Positions 37,015 through 46,271 of a stretch of DNA of 64,000 nt are shown here, one piece after another (positions within the stretch are counted from its first letter, which is position 1; the number at the start of each line of letters is the position of its first letter). This stretch comes from Candidatus Defluviibacterium haderslevense (GTDB lineage Bacteria; Bacteroidota; Bacteroidia; Chitinophagales; Saprospiraceae), in the NCBI GenBank assembly GCA_016712225.1, contig JADJRL010000003.1:310001-374000 (forward strand), in the 5' to 3' direction. A model generated the notes under the pieces. It did no database searches. It was not told where the DNA came from and saw nothing but the letters and a program-made list of their open reading frames with translations. Position numbers and translations under genes: made by a program.

Positions 37015-37964
37015 TTTAAAATATAAGAGGTTTTATTTTTATTTCCAAATTTTACGATCCATTTTAGTTTAACACCTAATAGCAAATCTCTGCTTGCTGT
37101 CGCGGATGAAATATCTTTGAACACATTCATATAATCTTTTCGAGTAAATGGGCTAATTCCTAATTGAATAAAATATTCCAACCTCTGTTGTTGTGTCATT
37201 ATTCTATTATTGTATAGAAGTAATTCTTCGAGAGACTTAGCTATTATCTCCAACATGTATTCAATAAATGGCGTTGATTTACCTTGTTGATCACTTAAGC
37301 TTAAAGCTTTATAATAGTCTGATTGATTAGAATGAATTATGGTCTCTACAGGTAAATATTCGAAAACTGAATATTCCTTTTGCAATATAAGTGTCTGCCA
37401 AAGTCTTCCCATCCTACCGTTGCCATCTAAAAAAGGATGAATAAATTCCATCTCATAATGGAAAACGCAGCTTTTAATAAATACCAATTCATCTTTACTT
37501 TTCAGGTATTCAAATAAATCATCCATTAAATGGGGAACCATATCAAACGGAGGCGCAAGATGCGCTATCTGCGAACCATGCATAATTCCGACTCCAGTTG
37601 ATCGATACTTACCAGCATCTTTGATTAATCCTTGCATAAGTAGTTTATGCCCGTTCAGAAAGGACTTTTTTGATGTTGGAATAAATTGTTCGAGACTTTC
37701 ATAGACTTTAATGGCATTCATTACTTCAAGTATGTCTTTATTAGGTCCAATAACTCTTTTATTTTCGAGTATTGCTGTAACCTGTTCCTCTGTTAAAGTA
37801 TTTCCTTCAATTTGTAATGAAGCGTGAATGGTTTTGATTTTATTTTGCTTCCTGAGTTGCGGATTGGGCTTGCTGAGGAAATTAGCTTTCACTTCCCCTA
37901 ATTGACCATAAATACGGGCAATGAGCTTCAATATTAGTGGAGTGATTTCATAAGGTGGAATCAT
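37008..37964 (-). CDS. Fic family protein (probable AMP transferase) with inhibitory helix
   Basis: 318 residues from the ATG of MIPPYEITPLILKLIARI; an ATG at 38063 would add 33 residues but lies upstream of the -7 element at 37986. Fic enzymes transfer AMP or other phosphate groups from nucleotides onto hydroxyl side chains. The core motif HPFLDGNGRMGR is complete, with catalytic His176. The beta-hairpin flap is upstream (GIMHGSQIAHLAPP). An inhibitory motif [ST]xxxE[GN] is seen at Ser49-Leu-Gln-Ile-Glu53-Gly-Asn near the N-terminus, as in class II Fic proteins, so the enzyme is predicted to be auto-inhibited. A C-terminal winged-helix-like segment (about 260-318) is typical. No adjacent antitoxin gene is seen. 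Confidence 0.9.
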   Translation of the reverse strand: MIPPYEITPLILKLIARIYGQLGEVKANFLSKPNPQLRKQNKIKTIHASLQIEGNTLTEEQVTAILENKRVIGPNKDILEVMNAIKVYESLEQFIPTSKKSFLNGHKLLMQGLIKDAGKYRSTGVGIMHGSQIAHLAPPFDMVPHLMDDLFEYLKSKDELVFIKSCVFHYEMEFIHPFLDGNGRMGRLWQTLILQKEYSVFEYLPVETIIHSNQSDYYKALSLSDQQGKSTPFIEYMLEIIAKSLEELLLYNNRIMTQQQRLEYFIQLGISPFTRKDYMNVFKDISSATASRDLLLGVKLKWIVKFGNKNKTSYILKS

Positions 37965-37985
37965 GATACTATCATTTGATACTAT

Positions 37986-37993
37986 CAAAGATA
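37986..37993 (-). promoter_or_regulatory. Candidate -7 element (TATCTTTG) of the Fic gene
   Basis: On the minus strand it fits TAnnTTTG and ends 21 nt before the ATG at 37964. It makes the upstream start at 38063 unlikely. Confidence 0.45.
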
Positions 37994-38294
37994 ATTCAAT
38001 TTTAAATTTCTTGCAATATTTATATTTGATGAACTTTGGATTACATATAGAACTTTTATTCATTTATGGAGTTGTTGAATGAACTCTAACACAATAAAGT
38101 GGCCCCCAAATAACTTCAAATTGTTTTGAATAAAAATATTTTTTAACATAATAACTAAATCACTTTTTCATAATTTTATTTCCCATTTACTTATCTAGTG
38201 CTTAATAATTTATTAATCTTAAATACATATTGCCATAATAATTTCATAATAAATACACAACATCGCGATTACTGTAGTTGGGTTGACCTCATTG

Positions 38295-38302
38295 TAATTT
38301 TG
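38295..38302 (+). promoter_or_regulatory. Candidate -7 element (TAATTTTG) of the phytase-esterase/PhoX gene
   Basis: Fits TAnnTTTG and lies 24 nt before ATG 38326. The nearest TTG (38278-38280) is closer than a normal -33, so only the -7 is well supported. Confidence 0.42.
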
Positions 38303-38325
38303 AGCAACTAAAATGTGTAATTATT

Positions 38326-41300
38326 ATGAAAAAAATTTACTGCTTATTGCTATTCGCATTTCTTTCATTTCAAAAAAATGAACTGAGTGCACAAATCAAT
38401 TTGCTACAAGATTATCAGAATAATCATTCTGCTTATATCGGTAGTTTCAAAGGAATAAACTTTCGAGAAGGAGGATTCTCAGGTTTATTTCCAATCGCAG
38501 GTACCAATGGAAAAGAATTTTGGACTTGTTCAGATCGTGGCGTCAACGTAGATTGCGCTAACGCAAATCCAACGGGTTGCAAACCTACTTATGATAAAAT
38601 GTATTGCTTTCCTACTTATTCTCCAAAAATTCATCGTATAAGACTAAATGCTGATTCCATACAAATACTTCAATCTATTACTATTAAAAATCCAGCTGGA
38701 AAACCAGCAACCGGATTAATAAATCCTACCGGATTTGGGTCTACTGCAACAGAAGTTCCATCCATCGATACGGTACAAGATTGTGCAAATTTTATTTCAA
38801 AAACAGTAGAAAAAGATACCTTCGGAATTGATGCAGAAGGAATTGGTGTAGATAAAAACGGTACTTTTTGGATATGCGAAGAAGGAGGAGCAACCATCTG
38901 GAAAATCAATCAAAATGGTATTTTACAACAAAGATATTCTCCTTATGCTAATCTAGCAGGAGCATCTAGCGTTGATGTACAGATTGATACCGTTTTTAAA
39001 TATAGAAAAAACAACAGAGGATTCGAAGGAATAGCCATCACACCAAATGGAAAAATATATTCTCTCATTCAAAGCCCCATTTTATTTCCTGATAAATCTA
39101 CAGGTGAAGGCAGCAGAATTCATAGAATATTGGAAATAGATCCCATTACCAATGCAACTAAAATGTTTGCCTATTTGAATGATGGAATCATCGGTTCAAG
39201 TGGAGCCAATCAAATTCGTTTAAGAGATTGGAAGATCGGTGATATGACAGCTATAAATGATACTACATTTCTAGTCATCGAACAAGCATTAAGAGGCACA
39301 AGTGATTTTAAAAAAATCTACTTGATCAATATCAATCAAGCTACACCCATTAATTCAGGATTGTACAATGGTAAAACCATTGAGGCATTAGTGGATTCTG
39401 CAGGTTTAGAATCAGCTGGAATTAAGCCTGTTAAAAAACAACTTTTCATGGATCTTCTAGCTAATGGTTGGCCTAGCGTTTATGAAAAAGCTGAAGGTAT
39501 TTCTATCATTAATGATAGTACCATTGCAATCTGTATAGATAATGATTACGGTCAAGTAAGTCCAAAAGAAGATGGTATTCCAATTGCAACAAATATTAAT
39601 TCACATCTATTGGTTTATGGTTTGATGAATGCTAATAAAATTCCTAATTTCAAAGCATCCAAAACCACATTAAATCAAGGAATAACTGGACCTAGCAGCT
39701 CGCAATCACCTTACCTTACACCTTCAGGTCCGAAAGTAAAATTCACTTCCATTTTATCTGCAGGAGATGATGGCTATGGTTATAAAATGGTAGGAATACC
39801 AGATGGTAGCGGGGCATTTGACAACGAAGACGGAACATTTACCATGCTTTTAAATCATGAAATTCCTGCTGCATCAGGATCTGTAAGATCCCATGGTTCT
39901 ACAGGTGCTTTTGTTTCAAGATGGGTAATTAATAAAACTGATTTAAGTGTTATCAGAGGTTCTGATTTAATTAATAATGTTAAACTATGGAATGGAACTT
40001 CTTATGATACATATAATAATTCAAATCCATCGCCACTTGCCGCTTTTAATAGATTATGTTCTGCAGATTTAGCAGAAGCATCTGCTTTTTATAATTCCGC
40101 AACAGGACTTGGAACTCAAGAAAAAATATTCTTAAGCGGAGAAGAAGCTGGGAATGAAGGAAGAGTATTTGCACATATTGCATCAGGTACAGAAGATGGA
40201 ACAAGTTATGAATTGCCATACCTGGGAAAATTCTCTTGGGAGAATGCTGTGGCATGTCCTGAGCCTTCGAATAAAACAATTGTCATGGGTATGGATGATT
40301 CCACTCCGGGTCAATTGTATGCTTATGTTGGAACTAAAACCAATACTGGAACAAATATAGACAAAGCCGGATTAAGCAAAGGAAATCTGTATGGTATTGC
40401 CGTAGAAGGATTGCCTACAGAAATTAGCGCAAGCACACCAATTGCAAACACTAAATTTACGCTTGTTGATCTAGGAGATGTTAGCAAAACAACGGGCGCT
40501 GACTTAAATACAAAAAGTAATAGTTTACTTGTTACTAATTTTTTAAGACCAGAAGATGGCGCTTGGGATCCAGAGCATCACAATAATTTTTATTTTGCAA
40601 CAACCAATTCTTTTACCGCTCCAAGCAGACTTTGGAAATTGAGTTTTACGGACATTCAAAATCCAGTTTTAGGAGGAACCATATCTGTAATGTTGAATGG
40701 TACTGAGGGACAAAGAATGTTAGATAATATTTGTATGGATCATTATGGAAATATCTTAATACAAGAGGATCCAGGTAACCAAACTCATTTAGCAAAAATT
40801 TGGCAATACAATATCCATAGCAATAAATTAACTCAAATTGCTACACACGATTCTACCAGATTCAATACTGGTGCAGCTAATTTTTTAACACAAGACGAAG
40901 AATCTTCTGGAATAATTGATGTACAAAATATCCTTGGCGCTGGTCATTTCTTATTAGTGGATCAAACACATTACAGTATTCCTGGTGAAATATATGAAGG
41001 TGGACAAATATTATCTTTATTTAATCCAGATACTTACAATGCATCACTTAGTGCTGGCCCAAACAGTTCTGATGCGCCCTATTTAATGGGTTTAGCCCCA
41101 GAGGTAAAATATTCATCGATTCTTACTGCTGGTGACGATATCAATGGTTACAAAATGGCTGGACTTCCTGATGGTACAGGTGCATTTGATAACCATGATG
41201 GTACATTTACATTCTTAGTGAATCATGAATTAGGTAATACTGCTGGAGTGGCTAGAGCTCATGGTTCTAAAGGAGCATTTGTTTCTAAATGGATAATCAA

Positions 41301-43080
41301 TAAAAATGATCTTACTATAAAATCTGGTTCAGATTTAATCAGAAATCTTAATTTATGGAATGGAACTGGATATACTACTTATAATGCTGCAAATCCTTCT
41401 ACTCTTGCAAGTATAAATAGATTATGCTCCGCAGATTTACCTCCTGTTTCTGCATTTTATAATATTACCAATGGTAATGGAACCCAAGAAAGAATATTTA
41501 TGAATGGTGAGGAAGCTGGAAATGAAGGAAGAGCTTTTGCACATATCGCTTCAGGACCAAATAGTGGCGTGTCTTATGAATTACCTAAACTTGGAAAATT
41601 CTCTTGGGAAAATGCTGTTGCTTGTCCTACTACTGGTGATAAAACTTTTATTGCTGGATTAGATGATTCAACACCAGGTCAGGTATATTTTTATTCCGGT
41701 ACTAAAACGAATCAAGGAAATGAAATAGAAAGAGCCGGATTAACGAATGGAATTTTATATGGCTTAGCTGTTACAGGATTAACAAGTGAAGTAAGCGGAA
41801 CTACTCCAGCAGCTAATTCTCCATTTACTTTAATTGACTTAGGTGATGTTTCTGCTATCTCTGGTGCTGATTTGAACACAAAAAGCAATACCCTAGGAGT
41901 TACAGCATTCTTAAGACCTGAAGATGGCGCATGGGATCCATCAAATCCACAAGATTTTTATTTTGCTACAACTAATGCGTTCAATGCTCCTAGTAGATTA
42001 TGGAGATGCAGATTCACTGATGTGAATAGATGGGAAATTGGTGGCACTATAACAGCTGTGTTAGATGGAAGTGAAGGCCAACGAATGATTGACAATATTA
42101 CAATCGACAATTCTGGACATATCATGCTCCAAGAAGATCCAGGTAATCAAACACATATTGCAAAAATGTGGCAATACAATATTCAAACTGATGCATTAAC
42201 TCTCATTGGACAACACCTGCCAACTAAATTTCTTGCAGGAATTAATGCGGATGACTTTCTAACACAAGATGAAGAAGCTTCAGGCATTATTGATGCTCAG
42301 GAAATTCTAGGACCTGGAATGTTCTTATGTGTTGATCAAGCTCACTATGCGATTCCAGGAGAAGTTGTAGAAGGTGGACAATTATTAACCTTGTATAATC
42401 CATCTACTGATAAATCAAATCCTGAAATTGAAATTTATGGAAACAACAAAAATATTATCATTAACGATATCACACCATCTATAGATGATAATACAGATTT
42501 TGGTCCATTAAAGATGGGATTAACATTATCAAAAACATTCCAAATCAATAATACGGGCCTTGGTTATTTAAATATAACTGAGATGAATATTGTTGGTGCT
42601 GATGCTGGAGATTTTGTGATTGAAAATAAACCAACTCTTCCATTAACGATCAATGGTAATGCGTCACAAAATTTTACTTTATCATTCAAGCCAACAAAAA
42701 TTGGTACAAGAAATGCTAAACTTGTTTTAAGAAATACTGATTTCAATGAGCAACAATTCACGTTCCAAATTGCTGGAGATGGATTGATGTCTACATCAAC
42801 TAATGATAGCAAATTAAATATGGATCAATTCCAATTCACACCAAATCCATTTAATCAATATCTTAATTTAAATTTCAAATTGAATAGTAATGAAGTAATA
42901 TCTTGCACTATTCAAGACATCAATGGAAAGTTGATTAAGTCCCCATTTACAAATAAACATTTTCAAGCTGGAAATAATCTAGAAATAATCAATACGAGTA
43001 CCCTTGCTCCTGGCATGTACCTCATAGAACTTATTTCAGGTAATACCAAATACCAATTTAAACTTGCCAAAGTTTTTTAA
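38326..43080 (+). CDS. Giant secreted T9SS protein: esterase-like phytase domain, two PhoX/DUF839 domains, choice-of-anchor D
   Basis: 1584 residues. Signal peptide (1-22, MKKIYCLLLFAFLSF). Residues about 25-450 match the esterase-like activity of phytase family (GGFSGLFPIAGTNGKEFWTC, DAEGIGVDKNGTFWICEEGG, NRGFEGIAITPNGKIYSL). Residues about 467-902 and 922-1361 are two copies of a PhoX/DUF839-like domain with PDGSGAFDNEDGTFTMLLNH, NGEEAGNEGRAFAH, FSWENAVACP and FLRPEDGAWDP. These are related to calcium-dependent alkaline phosphatases. Residues about 1390-1487 are a choice-of-anchor D/ASH domain, and the end (about 1498-1584) is a T9SS domain starting at TPNPFNQY. All three catalytic-type domains are associated with phosphate esters, so extracellular phosphate scavenging is likely. 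No Pho-box-like site was recognised. Confidence 0.88.
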   Translation: MKKIYCLLLFAFLSFQKNELSAQINLLQDYQNNHSAYIGSFKGINFREGGFSGLFPIAGTNGKEFWTCSDRGVNVDCANANPTGCKPTYDKMYCFPTYSPKIHRIRLNADSIQILQSITIKNPAGKPATGLINPTGFGSTATEVPSIDTVQDCANFISKTVEKDTFGIDAEGIGVDKNGTFWICEEGGATIWKINQNGILQQRYSPYANLAGASSVDVQIDTVFKYRKNNRGFEGIAITPNGKIYSLIQSPILFPDKSTGEGSRIHRILEIDPITNATKMFAYLNDGIIGSSGANQIRLRDWKIGDMTAINDTTFLVIEQALRGTSDFKKIYLININQATPINSGLYNGKTIEALVDSAGLESAGIKPVKKQLFMDLLANGWPSVYEKAEGISIINDSTIAICIDNDYGQVSPKEDGIPIATNINSHLLVYGLMNANKIPNFKASKTTLNQGITGPSSSQSPYLTPSGPKVKFTSILSAGDDGYGYKMVGIPDGSGAFDNEDGTFTMLLNHEIPAASGSVRSHGSTGAFVSRWVINKTDLSVIRGSDLINNVKLWNGTSYDTYNNSNPSPLAAFNRLCSADLAEASAFYNSATGLGTQEKIFLSGEEAGNEGRVFAHIASGTEDGTSYELPYLGKFSWENAVACPEPSNKTIVMGMDDSTPGQLYAYVGTKTNTGTNIDKAGLSKGNLYGIAVEGLPTEISASTPIANTKFTLVDLGDVSKTTGADLNTKSNSLLVTNFLRPEDGAWDPEHHNNFYFATTNSFTAPSRLWKLSFTDIQNPVLGGTISVMLNGTEGQRMLDNICMDHYGNILIQEDPGNQTHLAKIWQYNIHSNKLTQIATHDSTRFNTGAANFLTQDEESSGIIDVQNILGAGHFLLVDQTHYSIPGEIYEGGQILSLFNPDTYNASLSAGPNSSDAPYLMGLAPEVKYSSILTAGDDINGYKMAGLPDGTGAFDNHDGTFTFLVNHELGNTAGVARAHGSKGAFVSKWIINKNDLTIKSGSDLIRNLNLWNGTGYTTYNAANPSTLASINRLCSADLPPVSAFYNITNGNGTQERIFMNGEEAGNEGRAFAHIASGPNSGVSYELPKLGKFSWENAVACPTTGDKTFIAGLDDSTPGQVYFYSGTKTNQGNEIERAGLTNGILYGLAVTGLTSEVSGTTPAANSPFTLIDLGDVSAISGADLNTKSNTLGVTAFLRPEDGAWDPSNPQDFYFATTNAFNAPSRLWRCRFTDVNRWEIGGTITAVLDGSEGQRMIDNITIDNSGHIMLQEDPGNQTHIAKMWQYNIQTDALTLIGQHLPTKFLAGINADDFLTQDEEASGIIDAQEILGPGMFLCVDQAHYAIPGEVVEGGQLLTLYNPSTDKSNPEIEIYGNNKNIIINDITPSIDDNTDFGPLKMGLTLSKTFQINNTGLGYLNITEMNIVGADAGDFVIENKPTLPLTINGNASQNFTLSFKPTKIGTRNAKLVLRNTDFNEQQFTFQIAGDGLMSTSTNDSKLNMDQFQFTPNPFNQYLNLNFKLNSNEVISCTIQDINGKLIKSPFTNKHFQAGNNLEIINTSTLAPGMYLIELISGNTKYQFKLAKVF

Positions 43081-43100
43081 TCAATATTTTTAGAAATAAG

Positions 43101-43138
43101 AAAGGGAAGAATCATTTTTGGTTCTTCCCTTTTTTTTT
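43101..43138 (+). terminator. Intrinsic terminator of the phytase-esterase/PhoX gene
   Basis: AAAGGGAAGAA (43101-43111) pairs with TTCTTCCCTTT (43122-43132) around a 10-nt loop, followed by a run of T. Confidence 0.88.
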
Positions 43139-43224
43139 AAAAAATAATTTTATAAAATACCAAAACACCTTGCCCAGTTCAATAAGTAGTCATAGAAATT
43201 TGGACCGGCCTTAAGATGAACGAA

Positions 43225-43250
43225 CTAAAAGACATAAAAATGTCTTTTAG
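43225..43250. repeat. Perfect hairpin inside dispersed repeat copy A (first)
   Basis: CTAAAAGACAT (43225-43235) and ATGTCTTTTAG (43240-43250) form an 11-bp stem with loop AAAA. Absent from the other copy of the dispersed repeat. Confidence 0.75.
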
Positions 43251-43259
43251 TGAAGTGAA

Positions 43260-43299
43260 CCTAACAAATTAGCGGAGCCTTCGAAGCTAATTTGTTAGG
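43260..43299. repeat. Perfect hairpin inside dispersed repeat copy A (second)
   Basis: A 14-bp perfect stem, CCTAACAAATTAGC (43260-43273) with GCTAATTTGTTAGG (43286-43299), loop of 12. Absent from copy B. Confidence 0.78.
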
Positions 43300-43482
43300 C
43301 TTGATGGAAGTTGAATTGAAAACATAAAAAAAAATTCAAAACTGTTTGAGCTCAACATTATGCTATAGAAAGAACAATAATGCGATCTGGGCAAGTGTTA
43401 AGCTAAACAAATGAAAGAAGGCCATTGGCGAGTTTTTTGAAATTAGGTTTCATGAAATTATTTTAGGCTTAGATCTTACAGC

Positions 43483-43508
43483 CCTGCCTGCGTGGCTAGT
43501 CAGGCAGG
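43483..43508. repeat. Small palindromic element inserted in dispersed repeat copy A
   Basis: CCTGCCTG (43483-43490) and CAGGCAGG (43501-43508) around loop CGTGGCTAGT. Copy B reads straight through at this place (ACAGCC-TAGAATTT), so about 26 bp look inserted. The sequence is GC-rich against a very AT-rich background. Confidence 0.8.
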
Positions 43509-43676
43509 CTAGAATTTTTGGTTCTTTTTTTTCATGAAAAAAGAACAAAAAGTTGCCAATTAATACGAAAATTAATTTTTAAAGAAAATCAAACAACCAA
43601 AATAATTTTTCAACCGCTTTTCCAGTTTGCAAAGGGCTAGGAGTTCTGTTAATACAGAAATGTTCGCCAAAACCTC

Positions 43677-44786
43677 TTACACAACCCTTATATCAATCAC
43701 TTTCAACGCCCATGCAAAATCACAATAAGTAAAAGAATCCATATCATTTAATTGTGCAGATGCTGTAATCTTAGTACCGATGTAAACCTGAATATTACTA
43801 TTGACGGGAAAAGCTCCAGTACTCCTAAATGATAATGCATAAGGATACTGTGTCATCAAATCACTACTTCTTCTGTTAACATCATCCCCATCAGAACTTA
43901 CGTTTAAATGACACAATTCAATTTGTGTATCCTGAATATTATTAGGATGTAAGATGCTTAAATAGACTGAGCCTTTCAGTTTTATATTCCCATCAGACAT
44001 ACCAAAATTATCCCACAGATGAACACTCATTTCATTTAATGTATTTTGAAGTAATATGTCAACTTGTATGATGCCTGTCGCAGGCATTCTGTAATTAACA
44101 CCTAATGCAGCCGAAGAATCGTAAAAAACTGTAGTATGGTATGCCCCCCAACCATTCTCAGTATATTCAGTATTCACTTGATTAGATATAAATCCTGAAA
44201 CTGGATCTACAAAGGATTGATCATCTACGGAGTCAAATCCATGATTGAAATCTTCTTGGATCAACATACTTAGTGGAAATGGTGGTCTGAATTGTGTTAC
44301 GGATTCATCAATGCCGGACCAATCTGCGAACGCATTGATGCTTTCTGCTGCTATACCACTTAAATGATCAGGTGGAGGTCCATATACATTTTGCAGCAAT
44401 TGGTCGACCAACACATGATGCTTTTTACGATTTGCCAAAACTCTTTTTAATGATGAAATCTGGCTTACTACATTGGCCCTCATAACTTCCTTTGACTTCA
44501 ATTGTATCTTAGTCATCACATCCAAACTGCCGATTTTTTTAATTTTATCCATCTGCATTTTGAGATTTGCCTCTTCAATAGCATTAGATATTTTGGACTG
44601 ATCGTCTTTTTTAAGTATTTTCTTTTCGAACCGATGGACTTGACTGGCTATTTGATCCGCTTTTTTGTTGAATTTAGAAATTCTCTCATTTCTAAATGCC
44701 ATAAGCTTATCAAAATTAGCTTGAATCTCTTTTTCCAATTTTGGTGAGAATTCACTGTGAATTCCATTGTCTTCGTATTGTTTCAT
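43677..44786 (-). CDS. Coiled-coil protein with beta-rich C-terminal half, unknown function
   Basis: 369 residues from MKQYEDNGIHSEF, the likely ATG; the longer frame to 44828 begins with an unconvincing hydrophobic stretch. No signal peptide is seen. Residues about 15-115 are a highly charged, heptad-like coiled coil (DKLMAFRNERISKFNKKADQ, KKILKKDDQSKIS). Residues about 150-369 are beta-rich: YHTTVFYDSSAALGVNYRMP, GIIQVDILLQNTLNEMSVHL, IQVYIGTKITASAQLNDMDS. I recognise no family. A coiled-coil stalk followed by a beta-sandwich could be a fibre, tail-like or matrix protein, but export is not supported by a leader. Its 3' end faces the dispersed repeat. Confidence 0.6.
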   Translation of the reverse strand: MKQYEDNGIHSEFSPKLEKEIQANFDKLMAFRNERISKFNKKADQIASQVHRFEKKILKKDDQSKISNAIEEANLKMQMDKIKKIGSLDVMTKIQLKSKEVMRANVVSQISSLKRVLANRKKHHVLVDQLLQNVYGPPPDHLSGIAAESINAFADWSGIDESVTQFRPPFPLSMLIQEDFNHGFDSVDDQSFVDPVSGFISNQVNTEYTENGWGAYHTTVFYDSSAALGVNYRMPATGIIQVDILLQNTLNEMSVHLWDNFGMSDGNIKLKGSVYLSILHPNNIQDTQIELCHLNVSSDGDDVNRRSSDLMTQYPYALSFRSTGAFPVNSNIQVYIGTKITASAQLNDMDSFTYCDFAWALKVIDIRVV

Positions 44787-44979
44787 ATATAATCCATTAA
44801 TGATGTTAATAAACCAAATATATAACATAATTTGGAAAACATAGAATTTATCTCAATAACAAAGGGTGGCAGCTGATTACTTGATTCATTAATGCATTAG
44901 ATGCATTTCACTTCTGGTTATAATTATACTTTAACTTTTGGATTCTTAGAACGAAAGTTAATCCGAATCATTCCTTAGA

Positions 44980-45966
44980 CTATTGATATCCTATAGTTTC
45001 GCCAAGTCCTGAATAGACATAATTATCTTTATAAGCGTCCATTAAAATTTTAAATGCAAGATGCCCGGTGCAGTGTGCAGGTGCAACCCGATGAACTTGT
45101 AATTCATCCTGAATTATTTTCACCAATTCCATGGTCTTATTTCTGTCAAATGGTATCATATGAAATCCTCCGTAAACCAATTCAATCGGATTCATAGTCA
45201 TTGTTTTTGTCTGACGTATGATTTGCTCAACTCCGGTATGTGAACATCCCACGATGAGCACCTCACCTTTCTCTGTTTTCATAGATAAAGATAATTCAGG
45301 AAGGTTAGTATTTTTACAAGCATCCATTTTATGATCAAATTGTCCTTCGACGAAACTCTTACCCGGGTAACATGAAAAATATCCCATGAAAGGAGAATTT
45401 GTGGCAATAATATTTAATCCAGGCAATATTTCTTTTGACGTTTTAATAAATTCAATATTGGCTTTCCAAAATCGACCAGATTGATTAATCGAAAATTTAG
45501 TATCACCTCCATTAAAATATTGCATGTGCACAGGTAGTGAATCTTTTACTTTAGGATCCTGACCTGTTGCATCAAAAGGCACCGGAGCTCCCCAGAATAT
45601 GTCGTATGGAAAATATATTTTGACATTTGGGTTTACTTTTAATAAATAATCGATTCCATTCAGGTGATCAAAATGTCCGTGTGAAATGATCACAATATCC
45701 ACCTTGGCTAAATCAATTCCCAGTTGGTTTGTATTCTTTTGAAATATATCAGCATTGCTCCCTGCATCAAACAGTATTGTAGTGCCATGGTATTTTGTAA
45801 TACATGAAAAACCAAAATCCTTAGTTAATGACTCCTTATTGCCAAACGCATCATATAAATTTGTAATCGTTCCTTCTGTTATTTCTTTAGTGACTTTATG
45901 TTCATGATAACTTAAAGATGTAAACACCAGGAATACCAGACTACCTAAAACAAATAATTTCTTCAT
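44980..45966 (-). CDS. Metallo-beta-lactamase-fold hydrolase, secreted
   Basis: 328 residues from the ATG preceding a signal peptide (MKKLFVLGSLVFLVFTSLSY); the frame runs further to 46038 but without a plausible start. The metal motif SHGHFDHLNG (H-x-H-x-D-H) and ILFDAGSNADIF identify the metallo-beta-lactamase fold. Later ligands are probably in VGCSHTGVEQI, GGFHMIP and APAHCTGH. The order is that of the group around 7,8-dihydropterin-6-methyl-4-(beta-D-ribofuranosyl)aminobenzene-5'-phosphate synthase-like proteins (COG1237), where CSHTG is characteristic. The natural substrate of these bacterial proteins is not established. Exported location is unusual for the group but supported by the leader. 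The gene is monocistronic. Confidence 0.85.
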   Translation of the reverse strand: MKKLFVLGSLVFLVFTSLSYHEHKVTKEITEGTITNLYDAFGNKESLTKDFGFSCITKYHGTTILFDAGSNADIFQKNTNQLGIDLAKVDIVIISHGHFDHLNGIDYLLKVNPNVKIYFPYDIFWGAPVPFDATGQDPKVKDSLPVHMQYFNGGDTKFSINQSGRFWKANIEFIKTSKEILPGLNIIATNSPFMGYFSCYPGKSFVEGQFDHKMDACKNTNLPELSLSMKTEKGEVLIVGCSHTGVEQIIRQTKTMTMNPIELVYGGFHMIPFDRNKTMELVKIIQDELQVHRVAPAHCTGHLAFKILMDAYKDNYVYSGLGETIGYQ

Positions 45967-46208
45967 TTTTATTATTTTTTGGATCCAATTAAACTGCGCA
46001 GTTGAATAACTTTTACAAATATTAAAGCTAAAATACAAAGAAAAATAAAATGCCCAAAATTTTATTATTTTAAAATCGAAATCTAACTATTCAATTTAGC
46101 TTGGCGCTATGGATAAGAACAGCAACTCAAAGAAGGTATACAACAATCGAATTTAAGAATGTATGTTAAATAATTCCTTAATTTTTCAACAAAACAACTT
46201 CCAAAAAT

Positions 46209-46247
46209 AAAAAAAAATCCGCTTAAATTCTAACTAATCTAAGCGGA
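46209..46247 (-). terminator. Intrinsic terminator of the T9SS gene at 46272
   Basis: Minus strand: TCCGCTTA (46247-46240) pairs with TAAGCGGA (46225-46218) around a 14-nt loop, followed by a run of T from 46217 downwards. Confidence 0.82.
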
Positions 46248-46271
46248 ATAAAAAGATATTACACTAAACAT

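Larger units (their letters stand above)
43181..43655. repeat. Dispersed intergenic repeat, copy A (with two inserted palindromes)
   Basis: It shares most of its length with 54473-54850: AATTTGGA-C/T-CGGCCTTAA near the start, AATTCAAAACTGT-TGAGCTCAACA, the core GGCGAGTTTTTTGAA-TTAGGTTTCATGAAAT and TTTTTTTTCATGAAAAAAGAACAAAAA, and GGAGTTCTGT at the end. It fills most of the gap between two convergent genes. Compared with copy B it holds extra hairpins at 43225-43299 and 43483-43508. No coding capacity seen. About 475 bases. Confidence 0.8.

Noticed and set aside
43181..43655. Insertion sequence
   Set aside because: No transposase frame, terminal inverted repeats or target duplication were visible in either copy of the dispersed repeat.
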